64,000 nucleotides of DNA, taken from Sphingobacterium phlebotomi (GTDB lineage: Bacteria; Bacteroidota; Bacteroidia; Sphingobacteriales; Sphingobacteriaceae). The position numbers and the translations under genes were made by a program. The notes below the pieces were generated by a model, which saw only the letters and a program-made list of their open reading frames with translations, had not been told where the DNA came from and searched no databases. The stretch covers positions 62,001 through 126,000 of the forward strand of contig NZ_VTAV01000014.1 in assembly GCF_008180195.1 (NCBI RefSeq), given 5' to 3'. Below, piece by piece: positions 24,935 through 33,691 of the stretch. How positions within the stretch are numbered: the stretch's first letter is position 1; the number at the start of each line of letters is the position of its first letter.

Positions 24935-25153
24935 GTGGAAAGATCAAATCGCAGGAAAATGGCTACGTGGATTGGCGTGCCCTTTCAGATGTTGGCAACG
25001 ATCTTTGCGGGCTATTGGTTCGGAAGCTGGCTGGACGAAAAGTATGCGGTAGAAAAAAGTTGGTGGACGATCGGGCTGACGTTGTTTGCCGTGTTGATTT
25101 CCTTGTATCAGTTGATCGTGCAAGTACAGCGGATGGGAAAGAATGGGAAATAA
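24935..25153 (+). CDS. atpZ: AtpZ/AtpI-type ATP synthase accessory protein
   Basis: A 72-aa membrane protein with two transmembrane segments (about 12-28 and 44-63), matching the small AtpZ/AtpI-like proteins encoded at the head of atp operons. Such proteins assist assembly of the c-ring or Mg2+/Ca2+ uptake. GSWLDEKYAVEKSWWTIG between the helices is typical. The likely start is the GTG at 24935, 3 nt after the helicase stop; ATG at 24959 would shorten it by eight residues. It starts the atp cluster. Confidence 0.82.
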   Translation: MERSNRRKMATWIGVPFQMLATIFAGYWFGSWLDEKYAVEKSWWTIGLTLFAVLISLYQLIVQVQRMGKNGK

Positions 25154-25165
25154 ATTAATAACACA

Positions 25166-25564
25166 TTGGAAATTTTAAAAGTTACAGGGCAATTCGCCTG
25201 GAAGCTATTGTTGGGGAGTATGTTCGTTTTTGGCGGGGCATACTTGATACAGCAATCTGTAGATATCCGCTTTTTAGATAGCACTTTTGTGCCGCTCGGT
25301 ATATTGTTATATATCGTTACGGTGTTTGCTTATGCCATATCGTATCTCGGAATACATAGTAATCCAGAGCTTGGCGTGTATGCGATTCTTGGAGGTGTCA
25401 TGATAAAAATGCTGGTTTCACTGGCTATTTTTATGGTTTTCCTGTACGGTTTTGAAGTGGAAAATAAGGTGCTATTAGGACTGAATTTTTTTTGTATATA
25501 TTTATTAATGTCATGCTTTGAAGTTATCATTTTGTTACGTAACTTGCGGCGCAAAATAAAATAG
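25166..25564 (+). CDS. Four-helix membrane protein of the atp operon
   Basis: A 132-aa protein with four hydrophobic segments (about 10-28, 40-60, 70-94 and 103-122), ending in a basic cytoplasmic tail (RNLRRKIK). In position and topology it corresponds to AtpI/UncI, although sequence similarity is not obvious to me. The only full-length start is a TTG at 25166, 12 nt after atpZ; the next in-frame ATG would remove the first helix. It precedes atpB by 17 nt and is clearly part of the operon. Confidence 0.72.
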   Translation: MEILKVTGQFAWKLLLGSMFVFGGAYLIQQSVDIRFLDSTFVPLGILLYIVTVFAYAISYLGIHSNPELGVYAILGGVMIKMLVSLAIFMVFLYGFEVENKVLLGLNFFCIYLLMSCFEVIILLRNLRRKIK

Positions 25565-25581
25565 CTAAAAATATTGTATAG

Positions 25582-26745
25582 ATGGAAATAAGCCGCTTTT
25601 TAACTTCAGCCAAAATCAGGACTTTGATGATTTTGTGCGTTTTTCTAGCTTCTTTCTCTTCGTTTGCCTCCTCTTTAACTACCACATCTGTACTGGAAAA
25701 ACAGACCGAAACAGCGGATGACCATGCACACGAGAAGAAAGGTTTTGACATTACAGCTTTTATTTTCCATCACATCGGCGATTCGCATGAATTTACCATT
25801 TTTGGTGGCGATCCTGAAGGCAAATCAAAATGGGTAGGTATTTACTTGCCTGTTATATTGTATACAGAAAATGGTCTAGTAACTTTTTGTTCTAGCGAAT
25901 TTGAACGAAACGACGACGGTACCAAAATCGTAGAGAAAAAGGGGCAAGCTTTCGTTAAATATCACGGTAAGATTTACTACGCGGCAGACCAAGCGAATGA
26001 TCACGGTTCTTATATTGTATATGACGAAGAACATCATGCTACGAATAAGCGTCCGTTAGATTTCTCCATTACAAAAAATGTATTCAGTATCTTTTTAGGA
26101 TTCATCGTGTTGATTCTGGTGTTCTTTGCGGTAGCAAGAGGGTATAAGAAAAATGCAGGAAAAGCACCAAAGGGCATACAGTCCTTTATGGAACCGATTA
26201 TTCTTTTTGTGCGTGATGAAATTGCGATTCCGAATTTAGGACACCGATATGAGCGCTTTATGCCGTATTTATTGACCGTATTCTTTTTTATATGGTTTAT
26301 GAATGTGTTGGGTTTGGTGCCCTTCTTCCCTGGATCTGCGAATGTAACAGGGAATATTGCCGTAACGATGGTACTTGCTGTCATTACACTATTGATCATT
26401 TTATTTAACGGAAATAAATATTACTGGGGGCATATTTTTAATCCACCGGTACCTTGGTGGTTGAAACCCCTCATGATTCCTGTGGAGATTATTGGTGTAT
26501 TTACGAAACCATTTGCGTTAATGATACGTTTGTTTGCAAACATTACCGCAGGTCACATTTTGGTGTTGTCGCTATTGTGTTTGCCATTTATTTTTAACGC
26601 AAGTGCAGTAGCCGGAGGTTCGGTTATATTTACTATATTTATCAGCTTGATAGAATTGTTAGTCGCTTTTATACAGGCGTTTATCTTTACAATTCTTTCT
26701 GCGCTGTTCATCGGTATGGCTATCGAAGAACACCATGAACATTAA
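25582..26745 (+). CDS. atpB: F0F1 ATP synthase subunit a
   Basis: Subunit a forms the proton half-channels next to the c-ring. This 387-aa form is long because it has an N-terminal signal-like segment (MILCVFLASFSSFASS, about 16-31) and a 130-residue domain with several histidines before the first channel helix, as known from Bacteroidota. The core holds GFIVLILVFFAVARG, then the essential-arginine helix FALMIRLFANITAGHILV (about 307-324) and a C-terminal EEHHEH. Five or six membrane helices follow the extension. Confidence 0.95.
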   Translation: MEISRFLTSAKIRTLMILCVFLASFSSFASSLTTTSVLEKQTETADDHAHEKKGFDITAFIFHHIGDSHEFTIFGGDPEGKSKWVGIYLPVILYTENGLVTFCSSEFERNDDGTKIVEKKGQAFVKYHGKIYYAADQANDHGSYIVYDEEHHATNKRPLDFSITKNVFSIFLGFIVLILVFFAVARGYKKNAGKAPKGIQSFMEPIILFVRDEIAIPNLGHRYERFMPYLLTVFFFIWFMNVLGLVPFFPGSANVTGNIAVTMVLAVITLLIILFNGNKYYWGHIFNPPVPWWLKPLMIPVEIIGVFTKPFALMIRLFANITAGHILVLSLLCLPFIFNASAVAGGSVIFTIFISLIELLVAFIQAFIFTILSALFIGMAIEEHHEH

Positions 26746-26790
26746 ATATAGATTGAGGGAATAATTTTTTAACTAATATATTTTAAAACT

Positions 26791-26994
26791 ATGACTGGTA
26801 CATTAGCCGCAATTGGAGCAGGTTTAGCTGCTATCGGAGCTGGATTGGGAATTGGTAAAATCGGTGGTTCTGCAATGGAATCTATCGCACGCCAACCTGA
26901 AGCTGCTTCAAAAATCCAAACTGCCATGTTGATCGCTGCTGCCTTTATCGAGGCGGTTGCTCTATTCGCAGTGGTTGTTTCTTTGATCGCTTAA
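26791..26994 (+). CDS. atpE: F0F1 ATP synthase subunit c
   Basis: A 67-aa hairpin of two membrane helices. Helix 1 carries the glycine-rich GAGLAAIGAGLGIGKIGG; the loop is ARQPE; helix 2 has the ion-binding Glu54 in AAFIEAVALF. The residues around Glu54 give no full sodium-binding signature, so it is more likely proton-coupled. A hairpin resembling an intrinsic terminator lies after the gene, before atpF. Confidence 0.96.
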   Translation: MTGTLAAIGAGLAAIGAGLGIGKIGGSAMESIARQPEAASKIQTAMLIAAAFIEAVALFAVVVSLIA

Positions 26995-27020
26995 TAATAG
27001 CCTCAAGAAACACAAAGGAT

Positions 27021-27061
27021 TAAAAGAACCTGTCTTGGGGTTGCCACTTCGGGTTCTTTTA
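27021..27061 (+). terminator. Hairpin between atpE and atpF (partial terminator or processing site)
   Basis: TAAAAGAACC (27021-27030) and GGTTCTTTTA (27052-27061) are perfectly complementary over 10 bp around a 21-nt loop. The 3' arm ends in TTTT. In the middle of the atp operon this could lower downstream transcription or protect the atpE message. Confidence 0.6.
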
Positions 27062-27119
27062 TTCATTCAAAATCAATAGTTAAAAAGAAAAATTTAAACG
27101 TCATACATAGTATAATAAT

Positions 27120-27614
27120 ATGGATTTATTAATTCCCGAAATTGGTCTGATTTTTTGGCACACCGTTAGTTTCTTAATCCTGTTATTTTTGTTGGGAAAA
27201 TTTGCTTGGAAGCCCGTGCTAAAAGCAATTAAAGAAAGAGAAGAAAATATCCAAAATGCGCTCGATTCGGCGGAAAAGGCGAAATTGGAAATGGCTCGCC
27301 TAACCAATGAAAATGAGCAGTTATTAAAAGAGGCACGTATGGAGCGGGATAATATCTTAAAAGAAGCAAAAGAACTTAAAGATAAGATCGTTGCCGACGC
27401 GAAAACGGAAGCACAGGAGTCCGGCAAGAAGATTTTGGAGCAAGCAAAAAGAGAAATCGAAGAGCAGAAAAACAGGGCATTAGCGGAAGTTAAAAATCAA
27501 GTTTCTTCTTTATCTTTGGATATTGCCCGTAAGGTATTAACAAAAGAATTTGAAGACCAGGCTAAACAGGACGCTTTTGTAAGTGACTTGTTGAAAGATG
27601 TAAAGTTAAACTAA
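27120..27614 (+). CDS. atpF: F0F1 ATP synthase subunit b
   Basis: A 164-aa peripheral stalk protein with one N-terminal membrane helix (GLIFWHTVSFLILLFLLGKF, about 8-27) followed by a long charged helix (about 35-150) for the right-handed coiled coil that joins F0 to the delta subunit. The length is normal. It lies 125 nt after atpE, across the hairpin, and 28 nt before atpH. Confidence 0.95.
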   Translation: MDLLIPEIGLIFWHTVSFLILLFLLGKFAWKPVLKAIKEREENIQNALDSAEKAKLEMARLTNENEQLLKEARMERDNILKEAKELKDKIVADAKTEAQESGKKILEQAKREIEEQKNRALAEVKNQVSSLSLDIARKVLTKEFEDQAKQDAFVSDLLKDVKLN

Positions 27615-27642
27615 CGGGTTGTTCAGATTTTAAATTAAAAAT

Positions 27643-28188
27643 ATGTCAATTTTTACAGTTGCATCCAGATACGCGAAATCTTTACTCGACTTAGCACAGG
27701 ATCAAGGACAATTAGATGCCGTGAAGAAGGATATGGAAAATGTGATTTCGGTATTGAAGTCTAATTCCGAGTTGTTGGCTATCCTTAAAAACCCGATTAT
27801 TAAAGGTGATAAGAAACGGACTATCCTAGCAGCGATTTTTGAAGGGAAGATCAACCCCATCATTCTTTCTTTCTTCTATATATTAGTGAACAAGGGACGT
27901 GCAGCTATCCTATTGGATATTGCACAGGAATTTGTTCGTGAATATAATGAAGCAAAAGGGATTGTGAAAGCATCTGTTACGTCGGCTACGACGCTTTCCG
28001 AGGCCAATCTTGCGGACCTTCAAAAGATCATCACAGAAGAAATCAAAGCGGAGGTAGTCCTTAAGAATATCGTAGATCCATCCTTGATCGGAGGTTTTAT
28101 GGTACGTGTAGGAGATAGACAGATTGATGCAAGTATTGCTGGTAAATTGAATAAATTAGAAAAGCATTTTGCAGCACAAGGCGTATAG
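27643..28188 (+). CDS. atpH: F0F1 ATP synthase subunit delta
   Basis: A 181-aa protein (OSCP type) linking subunit b to the top of F1. N-terminal SRYAKSLLDLAQDQGQLDAV and mid-chain LLAILKNPIIKGDKK are family signatures; the C-terminal LIGGFMVRVGDRQIDASI is the conserved end. Normal length and position between atpF and atpA. Confidence 0.95.
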   Translation: MSIFTVASRYAKSLLDLAQDQGQLDAVKKDMENVISVLKSNSELLAILKNPIIKGDKKRTILAAIFEGKINPIILSFFYILVNKGRAAILLDIAQEFVREYNEAKGIVKASVTSATTLSEANLADLQKIITEEIKAEVVLKNIVDPSLIGGFMVRVGDRQIDASIAGKLNKLEKHFAAQGV

Positions 28189-28239
28189 TCCTTGGCATTG
28201 AATTGAAAATAGAATCAAAAACCCCTTATAATAATAACA

Positions 28240-29814
28240 ATGATAGAGGTAAGACCAGATGAAGTTTCGGCAATTCTTAGAGAACAATTGTCGGGCTTTA
28301 AATCAGAAGCCGAACTAGAGGAAGTGGGTACCGTACTTACCATTGGTGACGGTATTGCTCGTATATACGGCTTAACTAAAGTTCAGTCCGGTGAGTTGGT
28401 TGAATTTGATAATGGATTAGAAGGTATTGTATTAAACTTGGAAGAAGACAACGCGGGTGTCGTTCTTTTGGGTTCTTCAGATGAAATCAAAGAAGGGGAT
28501 ACCGTTAAGCGTACCAAACGTATCGCATCTATTAAGGTAGGTGAAGGTATGTTAGGCCGTGTTGTAAATACATTAGGCCAGCCGATTGATGGTAAAGGTC
28601 CTATAGCAGGTGAAACATACGAAATGCCGATCGAGCGTAAAGCGCCGGGTGTTATCTACCGTCAGCCTGTAACAGAGCCATTGCAAACAGGTATCAAAGC
28701 GATTGATGCGATGATTCCAGTTGGTCGTGGCCAACGGGAGTTGGTTATCGGTGACCGCCAGACAGGTAAAACTGCGGTGTGTATCGATACGATCTTAAAT
28801 CAGAAAGAGTTTTACGACGCAGGTGAGCCTGTATTCTGTATATATGTTGCTGTAGGACAGAAAAATTCAACAGTAGCGAACATTGTACGCGTGTTGGAAG
28901 AAAACGGAGCGATGGCTTACACCGTTGTTGTTGCAGCATCTGCAGCTGATCCGGCTCCAATGCAGTTTTACGCGCCGATGGCAGGTGCTGCGATTGGAGA
29001 ATTTTTCCGTGACACAGGCCGTCCGGCATTGATCGTGTATGATGATTTGTCAAAACAAGCGGTAGCTTATCGTGAAGTATCGTTGTTGTTGCGTCGTCCA
29101 CCGGGCCGTGAAGCTTATCCGGGTGACGTGTTCTACCTACACTCTCGCTTATTGGAGAGAGCGGCGAAAATCAATTCGTCTGACGATATCGCGCGTAACA
29201 TGAACGATTTACCGGAGTCTATCAAGCATTTGGTGAAAGGTGGTGGTTCATTAACAGCGCTTCCGATTATTGAAACACAAGCTGGTGACGTTTCTGCCTA
29301 TATCCCAACAAACGTAATTTCGATTACCGATGGTCAGATTTTCTTGGAATCTAACTTGTTTAACGCAGGTATCCGCCCAGCTATCAACGTAGGTATCTCC
29401 GTTTCTCGTGTGGGTGGTAACGCGCAGATTAAACCGATGAAGAAAGTATCCGGTACGTTGAAATTAGATCAGGCACAGTACCGTGAGTTGGAAGCGTTTG
29501 CTAAATTCGGTTCGGATTTGGACGCAGCTACCAAAGCTGTATTGGACAAAGGTATCCGTAACGTTGAAATCTTGAAGCAAGGTCAATATTCGCCTGTTGC
29601 TGTAGAGAAACAGGTAGCGATTATCTACGCAGGTACAAAGGGACTGTTTCGTTCAGTTCCCGTGAATAAAGTTCGTCAATTTGAAGAAGAATATTTGACA
29701 CAATTGGAGCAACGTCATCCCGAGGTTCTAGCAGCTTTCAAAGCAGGTAAATATACGGATGAATTAACAAGTGTGTTAGATAAGGTGGCTAGCGAGCTAG
29801 CTGCAAAATATTAG
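28240..29814 (+). CDS. atpA: F0F1 ATP synthase subunit alpha
   Basis: A 524-aa F1 subunit with non-catalytic nucleotide sites. It has the beta-barrel N-terminal domain, Walker A GDRQTGKTA (about 169-177), PALIVYDDLSKQAVAYR, and the catalytic-arginine region around SVSRVGGNAQIK (about 387-398). Length is normal. It starts ATG IEVRPDEVSAIL at 28240, 51 nt after atpH. Confidence 0.97.
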   Translation: MIEVRPDEVSAILREQLSGFKSEAELEEVGTVLTIGDGIARIYGLTKVQSGELVEFDNGLEGIVLNLEEDNAGVVLLGSSDEIKEGDTVKRTKRIASIKVGEGMLGRVVNTLGQPIDGKGPIAGETYEMPIERKAPGVIYRQPVTEPLQTGIKAIDAMIPVGRGQRELVIGDRQTGKTAVCIDTILNQKEFYDAGEPVFCIYVAVGQKNSTVANIVRVLEENGAMAYTVVVAASAADPAPMQFYAPMAGAAIGEFFRDTGRPALIVYDDLSKQAVAYREVSLLLRRPPGREAYPGDVFYLHSRLLERAAKINSSDDIARNMNDLPESIKHLVKGGGSLTALPIIETQAGDVSAYIPTNVISITDGQIFLESNLFNAGIRPAINVGISVSRVGGNAQIKPMKKVSGTLKLDQAQYRELEAFAKFGSDLDAATKAVLDKGIRNVEILKQGQYSPVAVEKQVAIIYAGTKGLFRSVPVNKVRQFEEEYLTQLEQRHPEVLAAFKAGKYTDELTSVLDKVASELAAKY

Positions 29815-29849
29815 TGTTAGATTCTTAGTAGTTAGATAGTAGTGTTAAA

Positions 29850-30734
29850 ATGGCAAATTTAAAAGAAGTAAGAAGCCGGATTAGTTCGGTAACATCAACG
29901 CAACAGATTACCAAAGCTATGAAAATGGTGGCTGCGGCGAAGTTGAAGCGTGCCACAAACGCTATCGTACAATTACGCCCTTATGCCAACAAACTAAGAG
30001 ATATACTAGCACAAGTTTCTGCTTCTGTTGAAGGGAATGATTCACCCTATACACAAGATCGCATACCAACGAAGGTGTTGGTTATTGTGTTGACTTCGAA
30101 TAGAGGTTTGGCGGGGGCATTTAATGCCAACGCAATCAAAACCGCTAATAGTTTAATTTTCGGTAAATATGCGGAACAGCATGCGCGTGGCAACCTGAGC
30201 ATTATTGCTATCGGTAAACGCGGGCATGATTTCTTTCAAAAGCGCGGTTTCAATGTTATCGGAAACTACAATGAATTGTATAGCGACCTTAACTTTTTGA
30301 ATGTATCCCAAGTAACGGAATATGCTATGCAGGAGTTTAAAGCGGGAAACATCGATAGGGTAGAGGTTGTTTATAATGAGTTTCGGAATGCGGCTGTTCA
30401 GATCTTGACAACGGAGCAATTGTTGCCGTTGGTTCCGCAAGAAAAACCAGAGACGGAAGTAACAGCGGAAGTGGATTATATTATTGAGCCATCTAAAGAG
30501 AAAATTATTGAGGAGCTTATTCCTAAAGCTATCAAAACGCAACTATATAAGGCAGTTTTAGATTCTAATGCTTCTGAGCATGGCGCACGTATGACAGCTA
30601 TGGATAAAGCAACCGAAAATGCGGGCGATTTGTTGAAAGCATTGAAATTATCGTATAACCAAGCAAGACAGGCGGCTATTACGACTGAGCTGACAGAGAT
30701 TGTCTCCGGTGCAGCCGCTTTATCAAATGGATAA
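29850..30734 (+). CDS. atpG: F0F1 ATP synthase subunit gamma
   Basis: A 294-aa rotor shaft. The N-terminal VRSRISSVTSTQQITKAMKM and C-terminal ARMTAMDKATENAGDLL are the paired coiled-coil helices of the gamma subunit. Last gene of this atp cluster; the beta (atpD) and epsilon (atpC) genes do not follow, as is common in Bacteroidota. A strong terminator lies 20 bp on. Confidence 0.97.
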   Translation: MANLKEVRSRISSVTSTQQITKAMKMVAAAKLKRATNAIVQLRPYANKLRDILAQVSASVEGNDSPYTQDRIPTKVLVIVLTSNRGLAGAFNANAIKTANSLIFGKYAEQHARGNLSIIAIGKRGHDFFQKRGFNVIGNYNELYSDLNFLNVSQVTEYAMQEFKAGNIDRVEVVYNEFRNAAVQILTTEQLLPLVPQEKPETEVTAEVDYIIEPSKEKIIEELIPKAIKTQLYKAVLDSNASEHGARMTAMDKATENAGDLLKALKLSYNQARQAAITTELTEIVSGAAALSNG

Positions 30735-30753
30735 GATATATAACCCATTATTT

Positions 30754-30783
30754 AAAAAGGGAATCTGTGAAGATTCCCTTTTT
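30754..30783. terminator. Terminator of the atp operon
   Basis: AAAAAGGGAATCT (30754-30766), loop GTGA, AGATTCCCTTTTTT (30771 on): a 13-bp stem ending in a T run. It is 20 bp after the atpG stop. Confidence 0.92.
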
Positions 30784-30814
30784 TAGTATTAGCTTATATG
30801 CCATCTATTTTATG

Positions 30815-30822
30815 TAACTTTG
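30815..30822 (+). promoter_or_regulatory. -7 promoter element of der
   Basis: TAACTTTG matches TAnnTTTG, 47 bp before the der ATG and after the atp terminator. No clear -33 box is visible. Confidence 0.5.
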
Positions 30823-30869
30823 TGACCTTATAAATAAAAGAAGACACCTGGTGGTGTATAAAATATAAT

Positions 30870-32177
30870 ATGGCAAATATAGTGGCAATTGTTGGTCGCC
30901 CGAACGTAGGGAAGTCGACATTATTTAACCGTTTAACGGAAAGTAGAAAGGCAATCGTTGATGATTTCAGCGGAGTGACTCGTGATCGTCATTATGAAAT
31001 GGCTGAATGGATAGGAAAGAAATTCACGGTTGTTGATACCGGGGGCTTTGTACATGGCTCGGACGATATTTTTGAAGAAGCTATTCGAGAACAGGTCCAT
31101 CTCGCCATAGAGGAAGCATCTGTTATTCTTTTTATGGTGGACGTGACGACGGGTATTACTGATTTGGACGACGAAATTGCTGATTTGCTCCGTCGTTCGT
31201 CAAAGCCTGTTTATGTGGTTGCGAATAAAGTAGATCACGCTAGAAGAACGCATGAATCGGCGGAGTTCTACGCATTTGGATTGGGTGAAGTGTATAATAT
31301 ATCCTCTGTAACGGGCTCGGGTACAGGAGAGTTATTAGATGAAGTGGTGTCCCATTTTCCGGAAGAGAAAGAAGAAGAGGAAGAGATACCCTTGCCTAAA
31401 CTAGCCATTGTTGGTCGTCCAAATGTAGGAAAATCATCGTTGACGAATGCACTCTTAGGGAAGGATAGAAATATTGTGACGGATATTGCAGGTACGACGC
31501 GTGATTCTATCCGTATCCACTATAATCAATTTGGTAACGAGTTTTTACTGATCGATACCGCGGGACTCCGACGGAAGAGTAAAGTGAACGAGGATATTGA
31601 GTTCTATTCCGTTATGCGGACGATCAAAGCGCTGGAAGATTCCGATGTCGTTATTCTGATGCTGGATGCTAATGATGGGATTGAGTCACAAGATATTAAT
31701 ATCTTCCACTTGGCGGAAAAGAACAAAAAAGGTGTCATGATCGTGGTCAATAAATGGGATACCATCGAAAAGGACCACAAAACCACTAAAGAATTTGAAA
31801 CACGTATTCGCGAGAAAATAGCGCCGTTCACAGACGTTCCGATCATCTTTACTTCGGTAACGGAAAAACAACGTATTTATAAAGTGGTGGAAAAAGCGAT
31901 GGAGGTGTATGCAAATAAAACGAAAAAGATACCTACCTCTAAGCTTAACGACATCATGTTGGAGGTGATTCAAAACTACCCACCACCTGCTATTAAGGGA
32001 AAATACATCAAAGTTAAATATATCACACAGATAGCCGGCCGCTCGCCGATGTTTGCATTTTTCTGTAATCTACCGCAATACATCAAAGATCCGTATAAGC
32101 GTTTTATCGAGAATAAATTGCGCGAGCATTTTGATTTTAACGGAGTACCTATTCAAATATTTTTTAGACAAAAGTAA
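30870..32177 (+). CDS. der: Ribosome biogenesis GTPase Der (EngA)
   Basis: A 435-aa protein with two GTPase domains in tandem and a C-terminal KH-like domain, needed for 50S subunit maturation. G1 motifs are GRPNVGKST (about 8-16) and GRPNVGKSS (about 178-186); G3 motifs DTGG and DTAG; G4 motifs NKVD and NKWD. The linker is acidic (EKEEEEE). The KH-like domain starts near residue 350. cysS follows 17 nt downstream. Confidence 0.97.
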   Translation: MANIVAIVGRPNVGKSTLFNRLTESRKAIVDDFSGVTRDRHYEMAEWIGKKFTVVDTGGFVHGSDDIFEEAIREQVHLAIEEASVILFMVDVTTGITDLDDEIADLLRRSSKPVYVVANKVDHARRTHESAEFYAFGLGEVYNISSVTGSGTGELLDEVVSHFPEEKEEEEEIPLPKLAIVGRPNVGKSSLTNALLGKDRNIVTDIAGTTRDSIRIHYNQFGNEFLLIDTAGLRRKSKVNEDIEFYSVMRTIKALEDSDVVILMLDANDGIESQDINIFHLAEKNKKGVMIVVNKWDTIEKDHKTTKEFETRIREKIAPFTDVPIIFTSVTEKQRIYKVVEKAMEVYANKTKKIPTSKLNDIMLEVIQNYPPPAIKGKYIKVKYITQIAGRSPMFAFFCNLPQYIKDPYKRFIENKLREHFDFNGVPIQIFFRQK

Positions 32178-32194
32178 GCTGATTATAGATTTTT

Positions 32195-33667
32195 ATGAAA
32201 TCCAATCTTGTTCTTTATAACACCCTTACCCGAAAAAAAGAAAAGTTTGAACCTCTTAATCCGCCATTTGTAGGCATGTATGTATGCGGTCCAACGGTGT
32301 ACAGTGATGTGCATTTGGGAAATTGCCGTACGTTTGTGTCTTTTGACTTGATTTTTCGGTACTTATTACACTTGGGTTACAAGGTAAGATACGTGAGAAA
32401 CATCACAGATGCGGGGCATCTTGAAGGTGATCGGGATGAGGGAGACGATAAATTTTCCAAAAAAGCAAAACTGGAGCAATTGGAACCTATGGAAATCGTG
32501 CAGAAATATACGCTAGGCTTTCACGAGGTTTTACGTCTATTCAATACCTTGCCACCTAGTATCGAACCTACGGCAACAGGACATATCCTGGAGCAAATTG
32601 AGATGGTGCAGCGCATTATTGACAATGGTTATGCTTACGAGGTTAATGGCACGGTATATTTTGATGTAGACAAATATGTCAAGGAACATGACTATACGAT
32701 TTTGACCAATCGTAAGCTAGAGGATCTTTTAAACAATACACGGGAATTAGGTGGACAGGACGAAAAACGCGGACGTTTGGATTTTGCACTATGGATCAAG
32801 GCGAAACCAGAACACATCATGCGTTGGCCAGCTCCTTGGAGCGTGGGGTTTCCGGGATGGCATATTGAATGTTCGGCCATGAGCAGCAAGTACCTTGGTG
32901 CCCAATTCGATATTCACGGCGGAGGAATGGATCTCGCGGCGACACATCATACCAATGAGATAGCGCAATCGGAAGCCTGTCACCACGTTCAACCGGCGAA
33001 ATATTGGATGCATACAAATATGCTAACCGTAAATGGTGCACGGATGTCGAAATCCGCCGGAAATGGCTTTTTGCCTTATGAATTGTTTACAGGAAATCAT
33101 CCCTTGTTAGATAGTGGGTATTCACCCATGTCGGTTCGGTTTTTTATGATGCAAGCGCATTATCGTAGTACGTTGGATTTCTCCAATGGCGCATTGGAAG
33201 CAGCTGATAAAGGATATAGGCGCCTGATGAATGCCATCGCGTTGTTGGATAAAATAAAGCCTTCGGATAAAAGTAACGGTGATTTTGACCTTGCTGATTT
33301 AAAGAAACGGTGTTATAAAGCTATGGACGACGATTTCAATACGCCGGTGCTCATCGCCGAATTGTTTGAAGCAGTCCGCTTTATTAATGCCGCATACGAT
33401 GGTAAGATCGCAATGGATCAAGTAGTGCTGGACGAATTAAAATTGTTTCTGCAGATTTTTGTGGTCGATATTTTGGGCTTGAGAAATGATTCCTTAGCAG
33501 GTGATGCCGACGATACCAACGCGTTGATGCAGATTATCATCAATCTGCGGAATGAAGCAAAGAAAAATAAAGATTTTACAACATCAGATCGTATCCGTGA
33601 AGACCTTCAATCTATTGGTGTTCAATTAAAAGATAGCAAGGATGGCACGCTTTGGAATAAGATTTGA
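32195..33667 (+). CDS. cysS: Cysteinyl-tRNA synthetase
   Basis: A 490-aa class I synthetase that charges tRNA-Cys. It has the zinc-site cysteine and HIGH-equivalent in YVCGPTVYSDVHLGNCR (about 29-45), the second zinc-binding set WHIECSAMS and HHTNEIAQSEA, and the KMSKS-equivalent ARMSKSAGN (about 288-296). The C-terminal DALR-like helical region ends with LKDSKDGTLW. Normal length; likely co-transcribed with der. Confidence 0.97.
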   Translation: MKSNLVLYNTLTRKKEKFEPLNPPFVGMYVCGPTVYSDVHLGNCRTFVSFDLIFRYLLHLGYKVRYVRNITDAGHLEGDRDEGDDKFSKKAKLEQLEPMEIVQKYTLGFHEVLRLFNTLPPSIEPTATGHILEQIEMVQRIIDNGYAYEVNGTVYFDVDKYVKEHDYTILTNRKLEDLLNNTRELGGQDEKRGRLDFALWIKAKPEHIMRWPAPWSVGFPGWHIECSAMSSKYLGAQFDIHGGGMDLAATHHTNEIAQSEACHHVQPAKYWMHTNMLTVNGARMSKSAGNGFLPYELFTGNHPLLDSGYSPMSVRFFMMQAHYRSTLDFSNGALEAADKGYRRLMNAIALLDKIKPSDKSNGDFDLADLKKRCYKAMDDDFNTPVLIAELFEAVRFINAAYDGKIAMDQVVLDELKLFLQIFVVDILGLRNDSLAGDADDTNALMQIIINLRNEAKKNKDFTTSDRIREDLQSIGVQLKDSKDGTLWNKI

Positions 33668-33691
33668 TTGTAAAACGACAAAATTGTGTAA

